This document shows, in pieces, positions 1 to 10,236 of a stretch of DNA of 64,000 bases (positions within the stretch are counted from its first letter, which is position 1; the number at the start of each line of letters is the position of its first letter). A model generated the notes under the pieces. That model was given only the letters and a program-made list of their open reading frames with translations. It was not told the DNA's origin and did no database searches. A program made the position numbers and the translations under genes. The stretch is from Leishmania infantum JPCM5 (taxonomy: Eukaryota; Euglenozoa; Kinetoplastea; Trypanosomatida; Trypanosomatidae), in contig NC_009405.2 of NCBI RefSeq assembly GCF_000002875.2, forward strand, positions 635,756-699,755, written 5' to 3'.

Positions 1-993
1 TACAAGAGAGAGGTTCAGCCTTCCCACAACATCACGCACACGCCCACACCGATCGCACGCACATGGCACACGGATAAACACACACACAAACACAAAGGCA
101 CTCTCACGGCAACGGGGATGAAAAGACAACGGCGACAGGGCAGGTCAGAGGCCGAAAGACGGAAAATGCAGCCACGCGATGCCGCTACCCCCGTCTCCCC
201 CTCCCATGAAAAGGCCGCCTCCCCATCCCCTACGCTGCGCTATCATCGCTGCCCGTGCGTGGGTGGGTGCCGTGGGCATCGCTTCCGGCGATACAAACGA
301 GAAAAACAGGGAAACACTAAACCGCGAAAGAAAAAGGCGGGAGACGGAGCGAAGAGCGACACGCGAGAAGGTGCGTGCGCATCGACGTGGAGGGGAGGGC
401 ACGTCCACACGCACACACTACATGTAAGAACTGGATGCCGTCTTTCTCGTTGTTAAAGCCTACTTCCTAGATATAATCAAGTACAAACAGGGAAGACAGA
501 GGCAACAGAACGGCTGCGGAGCCGAATGCAAGACAAGGAGAGATGAGGAGCCACCGAAGCCGGGAAATTGAGCACGCACACGCACACGCACACGCACACG
601 CACCAGCTCTCTCTCCCTCACGCAGCGCTGAGAGCGCAAAGCAAGAGAGAGGGGGGGGAGGGGCGGAGTGGCCAGTGCTGGCGGCCACCGTCAGCGACAA
701 GGCAAACATCTTTTCTGCATTGGGGGAAAGGGAGAGGTATGCGCTACGGGAGAGGTGGGGCGGGAGGCACGAAGAGGGGAGACGCACACGCAGGATGGCG
801 TAATAGGTCAACGGCAGCATCTCTGCCCCCCCCGCCAACCTCCTCACTTGGCTCTGTCACGGTAGCCTACCCAGCGTTCTGCAGCCCTCGCAGCCCTCGT
901 TGGCACCCCCTCCTGTCGCTGCCGCGGGCGCCGGCTACACACGCGCATAAACGTCAATCCTTTTGCCTGCTCGCTTCGTCTTCGCCGGCTCGC
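1..993. other. intergenic, 3' flank of LETM1-like gene
   Basis: No convincing gene is seen on either strand. The stretch holds a CACACG hexamer microsatellite at about 571-602, a G-run near 650-663 and purine-rich plus-strand tracts (pyrimidine-rich on minus). It probably contains the 3'UTR of the minus-strand gene that ends at 994. Confidence 0.6.
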
Positions 994-2181
994 CTACGCC
1001 GTCACCTGCGGTGCTTTGGCCGTCGCCTCCTCCGCCGCGGCAGCCGCGCGATCGGCGATCAGCTTCTGCGTGTGGGCCTCAACCTGGTCACGCAGCGGGC
1101 CGTTCTCGAACTCGAGACGGCGCAGGAAGGCATCCTTGCCGTAATGCGCCATGTACTCGAAGTCGTTGCCATCCAACGCGGAAATATCCTCCACGAGGTA
1201 CGCCGGGTCGTTGTAGTAGCCGAGCACGTAGTTGGTCAGGATGATCAGGTTCGGGGCCTTGCCTTCCTCCACAAACTTGGGGCCAAGGAACTCGTGGTAG
1301 TCGTTGACGCGCGTCATGATCTCGTCGCGCGAAAGGTTCTTGTCGTACGGGGCTAGGAAGCGACGCCACGCGTAGTCATGCAGGTCCTCGTCCGACATCT
1401 GGCGGTGCAGCTTCTGCGTGATCACCATGTAGTCCTCGTTCCACGCCAGGTTCCAGTAGTCCCTTACGCGGGTGCTGGCGCACGTGCGACTCAGCAGCGG
1501 GAAGGTGGGGAGGTTCATGCTGCGCGCGAGGTGGCGGAGCGACTTGCGGCGGATCTGGTAGAACTTCAGAAATCCGTCGTACATCTCAGCGGCCGGGCGC
1601 AGCAACTTCGGGTCGCGGCGCACGTTGTTCTTCTCAAACAGGTCGTCCCAGGCGCGCTCCTGCGTCGCGTTCCACGGGTACGCGTGGAAGTCGAAGTACC
1701 ACTTAGTGTCCATGATGTAGGACGGGGCGCTGCGGTAGCGGTACATGTCCTGCGCCTCACGCCAGGCTTTCTTCTCCTCCTCGGTCTTGCAGAAGCATGA
1801 CGGGGCAAAGGTGTCGCTCGATAGCCAAAAGAAGGCCGGGATGAGTGCGTAGCCGCCGAGGAACAGGCCGAGGCCAAGGCCGTGGCCCATGCGCCAGAGG
1901 TCGTGCTTGTAATGCATCAGCTGCGCAAGCTCCTTCTGCGACACCTCCTCGCTAAGATTCATGTCCACCCACATATTCTTGTCCTGAGAGTGGCCACGCT
2001 TCCAGTAGTCCGGGGTGTACACCTCAGCCTGCTCATAGAATTCCTGCGGGCCGTGCTTGTACCCACGATTGTAGATCTTCAGCCACGTCGCGAAAGCATC
2101 GCGAGACTGGCTGGCGAACAGTGCCAGCCCAGGGACGAAGTTCAGGCAATTCTTCTTGAGGACACTCCACGTTCCCTGCAT
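994..2181 (-). CDS. LETM1-like mitochondrial inner-membrane protein
   Basis: The product is 395 aa. Seen: one hydrophobic segment at about residues 101-121 (GLGLGLFLGGYALIPAFFWL), then a charged linker and a domain with the pattern of the LETM1 ribosome-binding region, including LRHLARSMNLPT, the VRDYWN...NEDYMVI stretch and MSDEDLHDYAWRR followed by LSRDEIMTRVNDYHEFL. LETM1 proteins sit in the mitochondrial inner membrane and act in K+/H+ or Ca2+/H+ exchange and in ribosome contact. Here the family match is divergent: the Pro-rich transmembrane loop is not canonical and I see no EF-hand. The C-terminus is Ala-rich (AAAAAEEATAKA). The start at 2181 was chosen over an upstream in-frame start because a pyrimidine tract and AG lie 8 bases before it. 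It could be one of several LETM1-domain paralogues; ion transport by this one is inference. Confidence 0.72.
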   Translation of the reverse strand: MQGTWSVLKKNCLNFVPGLALFASQSRDAFATWLKIYNRGYKHGPQEFYEQAEVYTPDYWKRGHSQDKNMWVDMNLSEEVSQKELAQLMHYKHDLWRMGHGLGLGLFLGGYALIPAFFWLSSDTFAPSCFCKTEEEKKAWREAQDMYRYRSAPSYIMDTKWYFDFHAYPWNATQERAWDDLFEKNNVRRDPKLLRPAAEMYDGFLKFYQIRRKSLRHLARSMNLPTFPLLSRTCASTRVRDYWNLAWNEDYMVITQKLHRQMSDEDLHDYAWRRFLAPYDKNLSRDEIMTRVNDYHEFLGPKFVEEGKAPNLIILTNYVLGYYNDPAYLVEDISALDGNDFEYMAHYGKDAFLRRLEFENGPLRDQVEAHTQKLIADRAAAAAEEATAKAPQVTA

Positions 2182-2188
2182 GATTGCG

Positions 2189-2190
2189 CT
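2189..2190 (-). promoter_or_regulatory. putative spliced-leader acceptor AG
   Basis: On the minus strand a tract resembling cctttcccatccccatcc ends in AG seven bases before the ATG at 2181. It is the first AG after the tract. This supports the chosen start but gives a very short 5'UTR; RNA evidence would decide. Confidence 0.4.
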
Positions 2191-4091
2191 GGATGGGGAT
2201 GGGAAAGGACGTAACGTAAGTACACGGGATGAGCGGCGCGAGAATAAAAAGAGACGGTATAGAGTCCGAACCGTGGAGGTGAGCTGATCCACAATGAAGC
2301 TGAAGTCGAAGAACCGGGGAGGCGCGCGCACGTATCGGAGTAGCGGTGGTGGTGTTCATGTTGACCGCGTATGCGGGGTGCGTGTGTGGATGTGTGCACG
2401 TGGTGAAGAGTTCCGCGAGGGAGAGGGAGGGAGAATAGGGAGGGAGAGCGGAGATGCACACAAGGGGTGGTGAGGAAGCAGCATGCGAGAAGGGCAACCG
2501 CGGGCATACTGCGAGGTCGAACTAAAACGATGGCCCGGCTACATCGAAACACCCTACGTACGCGCACGAAATGCACAGGAAGGCGATGGTGACGAAACTG
2601 CGCCCTGTCACACCAAAAACACCCACCCCCACCACCTCAAAACAAGAGAGCGGAGTCGGGTCGAGGCCAGCACGCTCTTCGTGTTCGTCGTGTGGCGCAA
2701 GACACCTGCCCTCTTGCTTTGCGCCTTCCGCTGCTTCTAGGAGGAGGGAAGAACGCCTGCCTCGTCGCTGCTGCTTGTACGTCGACAAGCTTTCATCTTG
2801 TCTCGGTGTGACATGGTATGTAGACGGAGAGAGGGAGGGGGTGTTCTGCTCCGTGTTGCTCGTCGAAGACATGCTCGATGCACAGCCACGATGTGAAGAA
2901 AAAGAAACGATAAACAGCTCAAGAGCGCAAGAGGAGTCTGCTCGGCTTTCGGAAAGGCGGATGCGAGGGGGATGCAGCGGGGAAGAGAACTGTGTACAGG
3001 AAAGAAGACGCACGCCTCGATTTCCTGCCTCCTCTCTCTTTGCGCCTTTTCTCGAGCCTCGCCCGCTCTCTTTCTCTCTCTCTCTGGATGGCTCTCCCCG
3101 CCTTCACTCAGGGTCCGCCTGGGCAGGCACACGCACACCTCGAGCCGACACCGTTATACAGACAAAGACGCGCGCTTCAACAGCTCCGCGTGTGCGACAC
3201 ACCAGAGAGAGATGCGAGGCCGGCAACGGTCAGCCCGCAGTCGAGGCGGTAGACCGCCAAGGGAAGCTATGGTGGCAGGGAGTTAGCCGAGGGAAAAGAG
3301 AGGTCGAAGGGGGAAGAGCGATGAGAAGTAGGAGGAGGGTGTAGCAACGAACAGAGAGCGTATCGGTGCCCAATGGAAGGAAGGGGAGATAGACAAATCG
3401 AGCCATCAGAGTAAGTTGGATGCACCTTAGTGTCTGCACAGAGTCGAGGGGGCCGGGCGAGTGCCGGGGCTGCCGAGGGGGAGCGCCAAAGTGAGAATTA
3501 CCGTCTGCGAGTTGCCCTCCTTCAGTGTAGCGGATGCGGAAGGAATCTGTGTGTGTGTGTGTGTGTGTGTGTTCTCCTGCGCGAGCGAAGGGACGGGCAA
3601 GTTGCGCTTGGCGTCGCGGATGTCGCTGCACAAAACGACGCGACGCACAGACATACGCGCACATGTTTCTTCAGCGTTCTTCGAACCGCCCTCGCCTCGT
3701 GCGGCGCTGTACGCATCGGTGCATGGGCTTGTTTTGTCTGGCGCTCTTCCCTCCCTCTTCCTCACGTTGTTTTTTTTTTTCCGGTCTGCAGTCTTTGTGC
3801 ACTGTATTGCTCCCGGTAAGCGCTGATACTCTTGGACGATACAGTGCGGCACAGCACGCTCCTCCTCGGAGTGAAGACGGATCACACAATGGGCAATGGC
3901 ACACACAAACACACAAGCAGACCCACACATGAGCACGGGCCCACGACTGCAACAGACGAAGAAAACGCGCCATCATCAAGCGGCTCTCGGTGCGGTCATT
4001 AAGTATGTGTGTGAGAGAGAGAGGGCAAAAGGGGAAGCGATGGCATGCGAGAGTTGTCGAATCAGGGCGACAGGTCTCGCGGCTCGTGCAA
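2191..4091. other. intergenic, no gene seen
   Basis: A 1.9-kb stretch between two minus-strand genes. It has low-complexity GA/CT tracts, a (GT)n microsatellite and a T-run near 3770-3780. The open frames here lack codon bias and known motifs. It must contain the 5' flank of the LETM1-like gene and the 3'UTR of the metaxin-like gene. Confidence 0.6.
3548..3572. repeat. (TG)n microsatellite
   Basis: About 12 uninterrupted TG dinucleotides, typical of Leishmania intergenic DNA. Confidence 0.9.
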
Positions 4092-5234
4092 TCACACGGA
4101 AGCCGAAGACGGCGAGCTCTGCTGGCTTGCCGTACCGCCAGCGGCACCAGCAGCGGCTTCCACCGCCGCCACCTCCTCGCTCTCCTCTTCAGCCTGCTCC
4201 AGCAGCGCCACCAGCATGTCCGCGTTGACCAGCAGGAAGTAGACACTGGCAAACAAACCCGTCCACCACAGCGTCGGCAGCCGCCCACTGCGGTACTGCC
4301 GTTCAGCTTCGTGGGCCATGGCCCCATGCGGGTCTACATCCGCTGCCGCCTCGCACGGCTTCAGGCAGTATGTCCCGCTGTCTGCCTCAAAGAACTGGCG
4401 ACGCATCCCCTCCACGTACTCGAGGAGTGCTGGGCACGCGTCCTGCACACGTCGCTGGTGGCCCTTGACACCCGCGGCGGCCTCTCTCAAATCAGCATGC
4501 ACGAAACTCGATGCGGCCGCGTACACGAGCGCATCGATATACGTGGGCCGGGAGGTGCCCAAGAAGAACACATTGCCCGCTTCGATACCTGCGGAGGTTG
4601 CCGTCTTCCGCAACGACTCCAGCACGGCGAAGGCCTTGTCCACCCCCTCACCCACTTCCTTGAGCTTGGCGAGGGACGTCAGCGAAAGCTTCCCGCGCGG
4701 CACCTCGGCAGCAGCGGTGCCGGAGTAAAAGAACGGATTCTCCCTCAAAATGTGCGCACGATACGTCCCCCGCATCCACTCCCAGAAGGTCGCCACTTTC
4801 GGCTCGACGCTCCTGCGCATCGCCGCCTTGTAGAGGGCGGGGTCGAAGTGCGTGTAGAAGAGAAAGGCGGGAAAGAGGCACTGTACCGTCAGTACTTCGA
4901 CGCACACGGCCGTGGCAGCATGCGTGCTAGGCACCGCGTCAAAGGCACTCTCGCCGCCAAGACGCCTGAGACAAGACATGAGGCCCGCGCACACCTCCGA
5001 CTTGGCTTTGGCGGCGCTGGTGCTGCTCGTCGCCGCAGCGGCGGAAGAGAAAGAGGCCGCCGGCGAGATCGTCAAGGAAAGGTCCCCAAGGCGGGCGTCA
5101 GCGCGCGTGTAGCGCACCTCCGCACAGCGGAGCATCGTCTCCACGGCGAGCGCGTTCGGATCCGCCGTGGGCAAGGCGAGGGCTGCCGGGTACCGGGCAA
5201 AGACCGTTGCCGGCGCTGCCGCTGGTGATGACAT
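4092..5234 (-). CDS. metaxin/Tom37-like outer-membrane protein
   Basis: The product is 380 aa. Seen: a helical, GST-C-like middle and C-terminal region with the conserved look of metaxins (GNVFFLGTSRPTYIDALVYA, where an Asp in the T-x-x-DA segment is the usual metaxin/GST helix signature), followed by YVEGMRRQFF, then a single hydrophobic segment at about 322-345 (LWWTGLFASVYFLLVNADML) and an acidic/Ala/Ser-rich tail of 35 aa. Metaxins (Sam37/Sam35 class) sit in the mitochondrial outer membrane and help the SAM complex insert beta-barrel proteins; C-terminal anchoring fits. The N-terminal thioredoxin-like half is poorly conserved and contains an Ala/Ser-rich insert. The start at 5234 is supported by a splice acceptor 14 bases upstream. 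The family call is fairly strong; membership of SAM is inference. Confidence 0.72.
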   Translation of the reverse strand: MSSPAAAPATVFARYPAALALPTADPNALAVETMLRCAEVRYTRADARLGDLSLTISPAASFSSAAAATSSTSAAKAKSEVCAGLMSCLRRLGGESAFDAVPSTHAATAVCVEVLTVQCLFPAFLFYTHFDPALYKAAMRRSVEPKVATFWEWMRGTYRAHILRENPFFYSGTAAAEVPRGKLSLTSLAKLKEVGEGVDKAFAVLESLRKTATSAGIEAGNVFFLGTSRPTYIDALVYAAASSFVHADLREAAAGVKGHQRRVQDACPALLEYVEGMRRQFFEADSGTYCLKPCEAAADVDPHGAMAHEAERQYRSGRLPTLWWTGLFASVYFLLVNADMLVALLEQAEEESEEVAAVEAAAGAAGGTASQQSSPSSASV

Positions 5235-5248
5235 CTTCGAGGTCGTTA

Positions 5249-5250
5249 CT
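5249..5250 (-). promoter_or_regulatory. putative spliced-leader acceptor AG
   Basis: On the minus strand a pyrimidine-rich tract (cctttctccgttctctacc) is followed by AG, then 14 bases to the ATG at 5234. This fits trans-splicing of the metaxin-like mRNA. Confidence 0.5.
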
Positions 5251-7234
5251 ATGGTAGAGAACGGAGAAAGGCTGCCAGAATAAAATGCGTCAGATGCGCG
5301 AAGATGCACAGCAAGACGGAGAGAGGGGCGGGACAAGGGAGAGAGGGGGGTGCGCACTTCACGGCCATCGGTCAGCTTTGTTCGGCTTACAGGGGGTCCA
5401 CATTCCGAGAAGAGCATGCATGCATCGAAGCACGCCGAGTGGGTCATCTGCCCTGGTCAGGACCACGCGTGAAGATTCGCGTAGCGAGAAGGACACTGGA
5501 GGGGAGGGTAGTAAAGACCCTCTCGGCACACGTGCACGCAGGCACAAGCGAATGCCCACCTTCCGACAACGCATACGCCTAGCGAGCGAGAGGAGGAGAA
5601 AGACGAGGAAGGGCCCCGTCGCGGCTGCACACACGTGGCTTCCATGAAGACTGCGCGCCCATGCGCGCCAGTGGTTGTGCGCGTGGGTGAGGTGGGGGGG
5701 GGGGACAGGGAGGGGGTGCGGGTGTGTTGCACCCTCCACCGCTACCACCCGCCCCTCTCCATGCCTTGGCGGCGCAGACCGCTTACCTCTCACCTTCCCA
5801 ATTCGCTTGTGATAGTGTTTCCATGTTTTATGTTGGCGCATGCGCTCATCCACTTGTACATTGCACGAGGAGAAGGAAGAGGAGGGGGGTGGGGGGGGTG
5901 TGCGGAGGGGGACGGCTGGAAGGCTCGCACTCTCCCCACACACCACACGCCACCCCTTCATCCCCGATGGGGCAGACACGAATACGCACAGACACCTCGG
6001 CNNNNNNNNNNNNNNNNNNNNNNNNNNNNNNNNNNNNNNNNNNNNNNNNNNNNNNNNNNNNNNNNNNNNNNNNNNNNNNNNNNNNNNNNNNNNNNNNNNN
6101 NCGNCTGTGAGGAGTGACGGGGAGTGGATAGGAGAGGGAAGGGGGGAGGGGGCAGGGCGAACGGCGTCTGCGCGTACACGTCCCTCTCTCCCTCTGCGCG
6201 CATATGTGCTCATGTGTATGCATCCCCCCTTCTCTTCCTTTTTTTCCTCCCCTCCCTCCCCCTCTCCGTGGCGGCAAGAAGAGAAGATGCCGACAGCAGA
6301 TGCTTCATTTTGCGCCTTTCTGTCTTTTCATATTCGCGTGGCTTCGCCGCACCCCCGCCGGACCTGCACGGCCGCGCGGGTCTGCCGCAGTGCGCGCGCC
6401 CACCGCCTGTGTTGCTGTCTGTGCCCCCCCCCCCCCCCCCCGCGTCGTCGCCACCTCCCTGCTTGCGAGATTTCGCTTCCGCGTGGCTGCAGGGGAGACA
6501 CGCGCGCACCGCGGCACGGAGCGGGGGCTCGAGCAACGGCACGAGCGTGCGAAGGGAGCAAGCTGCACACACACGGCTGGAAGTGGGTGCGGCGCGCATC
6601 TCTCTGTGTGCGCTTCGCGTGCTGCTGTTCGCGTGTGTGTGTATGTGTGCGCGTGCTTGCACGGAGTGAAATCGAACTATTTAAACGCACGTGCGTGCGC
6701 AGCCGTGGTGGTGGCGCGAGGGCTGCAGTTCTGCACCCTTCCCTTTCCCCTCCTCCACCTTGTTCGTAAGTGGGGCTCCATGGGCGTCTCTCCATGCTCT
6801 TTTTCTTGTGAGTCTGTGTGCGTGTTGGCACGCCTGTGCCTTGTATCGCATCTTCGGTGCGCGACACTGTCGGGTGCGCTGCGCCCCCCTCCTCCCACGC
6901 CCACAGGAATGTGCCCATGCTTCTCTTTGATCCCGCGTCCCTACTACCGCCTGCTCTGCTCTCTCCTTCAAGGTTCGTCGATTGCCCATTGCACCCCATG
7001 TGTGCATCTGCTCCTTTTTGGCACCCTTGGACGTGGCCACTTCCACCGCGACAGCACACACCATGCTAGTGGTGCTCGACATCTCCGCATCTCTCGCTCT
7101 ACCTTGCACGCACCCAACAACACAGGCATCAAACTCACCGCCGCTTGCCCCAGTACACGTCCCCCTTCATCTCATGCCTACCTGCGGCCCGGTAGCCCTT
7201 GACCCCTCTTTCTCTCATCGCCCCTCAGCTCGCC
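5251..7234. promoter_or_regulatory. candidate divergent strand-switch region
   Basis: No intact gene is seen. Genes to the left run leftward and both broken genes to the right run rightward, so this is the point of divergence. Plus-strand composition changes from mixed or purine-rich (up to about 5.9 kb) to strongly pyrimidine-rich from about 6.18 kb onward. The stretch contains G-runs (5694-5704 and 5885-5900), an 18-base C-run at 6424-6441 and the assembly gap. In trypanosomatids divergent strand-switch regions are polymerase II start sites, but here the rightward genes are decayed, so present activity is uncertain. Confidence 0.4.
6002..6101. other. assembly gap of 100 N
   Basis: Exactly 100 N with one further N at 6104. 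A round 100 usually marks a gap of unknown size. It lies between G-rich and pyrimidine-rich low-complexity sequence. Confidence 0.98.
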
Positions 7235-8169
7235 ATGAGGCACACCGAGGCCAAGCAGGCCGTGCGCGAGGCCGAGGCACTCGTCGCAGAGAGCCCCTTC
7301 AGCCTCCGACCCTTCTCCAACTGGAGCCCGGGGGGACTGGAAGGCGAAGGGGTGCGAGCGCGACGAGATCCGCGAGAACATGCTGTGCTGGGCCATCACC
7401 GACTTTGGCTGCAGCCACTTCCGCGAGTGCGGCCCCACACTCACCACCGCCCGCAATGGCGACCAGCTCATTGTGGGGGAGGGCCAGCCCTGCCCTCGCC
7501 ACCTACACTGCAAGAAGAGGGAGGACCTTATCCACCGCGGCGGCTGCGTGCCGGCCAAGAGGCTGCTCCAGAGTCTCTCAGGGGCGCGAGGCGATGGGCA
7601 CCAAGGAGGAGCTACGTGTGCACTGCGTGGGCATCGAGAGGGTGTGCCCTACGGACCACATGCTCGAGCTGAGACCGGCTGAGGGCATCACGGTGACGCA
7701 GGGCCTCTGCCACGAGCTGCGTGCCGAGGCCACCATGGGCAAGCTACTTGGTGGTGAGGTGAGCCGGCGCAACGACGACGACCCTGACCGCCGCTTCGCC
7801 GCTATGGTGGGCGGCTTCCCGACGATTGTGAAGGACGAGAAGTCCAAACGGCTGTTGTGCAACGAGTGCCCGTCGGTGTCCAAGGATCCCCGAGGTCTAG
7901 TCGACAGCGCTCTGGCGAGAGGCGCGTGCACGTGCTCCCATCACTCTCTTGTACCTGCCGTGCTCGGAAGGCGAATAGACACAACACCCGAAGACAGCGG
8001 CAGCAGCACTAGTGGCAGCGGATGCAGCAGTAGCGGCACACGGAGACGCAAGCAGGGACGCACACACCCTCACGAGGGGTCAGAGGTCACCTGTGTGCGA
8101 ACACGCGGGCGGGAGATAGAAGGAGGTAGAGGGATGCCGAATGCGCCAGAGAACAGAAAAGATGGATGA
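7235..8169 (+). pseudogene. frameshifted gene of unknown function
   Basis: A coding signal on the plus strand moves through three frames. It starts at the ATG at 7235 (MRHTEAKQAVREAEAL...). The first shift lies in a run of six G at about 7331-7336, after SPFSLRPFSNWSPG. The second frame carries a segment with ENMLCWAITDFGCSHFRECG and HLHCKKREDLIHRGGC up to about 7575. The third frame resumes near 7580-7590 (REAMGTKEELRVHCVGIERV) and runs to the stop at 8169, with a Ser/Gly-rich then Arg-rich tail. Third-position G/C use is strong in each segment, which supports real former coding. The segments are rich in Cys and His but I recognise no family. Its strand is opposite to the flanking polycistronic unit, which fits decay. 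The G-run shift alone could be a sequencing error. Confidence 0.5.
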
Positions 8170-9267
8170 TCGACGCATGTTTGCAAAGGAGGGGAAAGCA
8201 AAGACAAGCGAAGACGGTTTTGGTGTTGCCATTTGTGCCTGCGTTGCTGTGGCTGCTCCTCATCCTGCTGTGGTCGGCACTGCTGCCCTTCCCGTTGATT
8301 TCCAACCTAGTCCCCTCCGACTGCCGCGCCACTTAGCTGCCTTGCGTCTGTTTCCCCGTTTGTTCTCTCTGGTTTGTGTGTGTGTGTGTGTGCCTGTGCC
8401 GTTACCCTGTGCTGCCCTCTCTCTGTCGACGTGCCCGGTAAGACCCCCGCCCGCCCCCGTCTCTCTCCTTTTATTTTCTCTCGTCCTCTCCAGACGGCTC
8501 ACCAGTGATCCCACTCTCTCTGTGTGGGCGTGCGATTTATCTTCACCTCTGCTCCGGTGTTGGAGGGAGGGGCTTCATGGAGTTGGGCGCGGTGTCAGGT
8601 TCCGCGTGTGTGCGTGTCTGTGTTCACACGCCACCCGCTCTCGTACATCTCCGCTCCTCCGCACGCCCCGATGTCCCCCGGTAAAGCACAACACACAGTC
8701 AGGGCAGCAAGCAACGTATGCGCGTCTGCTTTCAAGGCTGCAATGCGGTGGCAACGACACCCCTCGCCGTTTCGGTTGGCGTTGACTGCTGCCTTCACGC
8801 CGGAAACACAACAGGAGGTGGGGCGAGGGGCCTAGCTTGTGTCTCTGTGTCTCTCTTGCGTGCTTGTCGTGCTACTCAACATGACCATAACACTGACGCT
8901 GATCACCTTTGCAGGCCAGGCGTACACATACACAGGGGGGAGAAAGGTATTTGACACGCTCGAAGCAACGCATCCTCCACGAGTGTCCCGGTGTACTCTC
9001 TCCCTTTCCTACGGCCTGGGGTGAACAGATACTGCAAGACTAGAGGATCGAGGGACAGACATGCAGCAGGATGTGCTGTTGCATTGATTCTGCGGGACTC
9101 ACAGTCTGCTGAAAAGGCACAGCTGCGTTCTACACAACACTGACAATACCGCCCTCTCTGTCACTGCTCTCCTCCTGCTCCCTCCTCCCCTCTATCCCTC
9201 TTTTCATCTCGCTCACGCCCAAGCGTCGCGCAGTTTGAGGGCACCCCGGTGACGGGGGGTACACCTC
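8170..9267. other. intergenic, pyrimidine-rich plus strand
   Basis: No gene is seen. The plus strand is rich in C/T tracts (8280-8520, 9150-9220) with a (GT)n run near 8377-8392. This is the asymmetry expected for intergenic RNA of a plus-strand unit and opposite to most of the window. Confidence 0.5.
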
Positions 9268-9640
9268 GGCGCGATATCGCGCGGTCCAGTACCCACGCTC
9301 TGTGTGTGGGGAGTCGCGAAGCAGCCCCGCGTCCCCTGCTGAATGCCGAACCGCTTCTGGTGGTGACAGGGCCAAGCACCTACGACGTGGGGAGGTGAGC
9401 GCGGCTTACTGCCACTGATGTCGGCGGCGGGGTCCTGGGCGGCGCTGCCTCGGAGCGACCTGCGGCTGTGAGTAGGTCTTTATCACCCATATGGTGGGCA
9501 GGGCGTCCACGTGACCCGCGCGTATCCGACCGGGCCCTCACACGGCGCACTGGTGTGTGTGGGTGTGGGGGCCGAGCCCCCCGAGGGGCGGGAACGCACC
9601 AGGCGATGGGGCGTGTGGCCGGCCGGTGGGCAGAGCGGCG
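9268..9640 (+). mobile_element. divergent SIDER-like retroposon
   Basis: This is similar, with many substitutions, to the elements at 17598 and 21092, in the same orientation. Shared landmarks in order are: a cagcagcccc-like segment, tgccgaacc followed by ggtggtgacagggc, the segment around acgtggggagg, the ggcggtcaagtcctggacgg-like segment, and a degraded GGCGCxxTGGTGTG zone. SIDERs are short non-autonomous degenerate retroposons related to ingi/L1Tc, often in Leishmania 3'UTRs. The strand here only records orientation relative to the other copies. Confidence 0.5.
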
Positions 9641-10236
9641 CCGGCCTCGTGCACCCTGGCGGAGAATGGCCGCGCGGAAGAGAGAGCTCGCACGTACGCC
9701 TCTTCCGCTGCGCTCCCTGGCGTTCCTCTCTGTGCCCCATTTCCCTCGACCCTTTCCCATCTGCTCTCACGGACTCTCTCCCACGGCATGCACACGAGCA
9801 CGCCCACAGGCATACGCGGGCTCACGCAGCTGCTCACTTGTTTGGTTGGCCCGCCTGCCGCTCCTCCTCGTGCACACCTCCCCCTTTTATCCTGTCTCTC
9901 TCACTCGCTGTAGACGTCTGCTCACGTGCTTTCTCTCCCCCATCTGCCGTATGCATGTGTGTGCATGCGTGTGTGTGCCCGCGTCTGCGTCCCTACACGC
10001 GTACGTCCGTCCGCACGTGCACCGCCATCTCCACAGGCGCACTGCTGCAGCGGCGCACTCAGCTCGAGTGCTAGCGAAGATTCTTTTTTACTCTTTAGTC
10101 GTTGTCTCACACACACTCACGCAGACGGTGTGTGTGCGTGTGTGGCCGAGGCATTGGTGTAGGTGCGCATCGAGCAACGGGTACGCGTAGACGGCGAGGG
10201 TTCAGTTGTTTGGTTAGACAACGTGCAGTGGCACCA
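9641..10236. promoter_or_regulatory. 5' flank of RNF10-like pseudogene with splice signals
   Basis: A pyrimidine-rich plus strand (9680-10100) culminates in ttctttttta-ctcttt followed by AG at 10097-10098, a good spliced-leader acceptor about 138 bases before the ATG at 10237. A GT microsatellite follows. The signal points rightward, supporting a former plus-strand transcription unit. Confidence 0.5.

Noticed and set aside
3990..5228. 412-codon plus-strand frame antisense to the metaxin-like gene
   Set aside because: Mirror of a GC-rich coding frame; no motifs, and the minus frame has clear family features.
6424..6441. 18-base C-run as a possible functional element
   Set aside because: Homopolymer runs are common in these spacers and near an assembly gap; no independent support.
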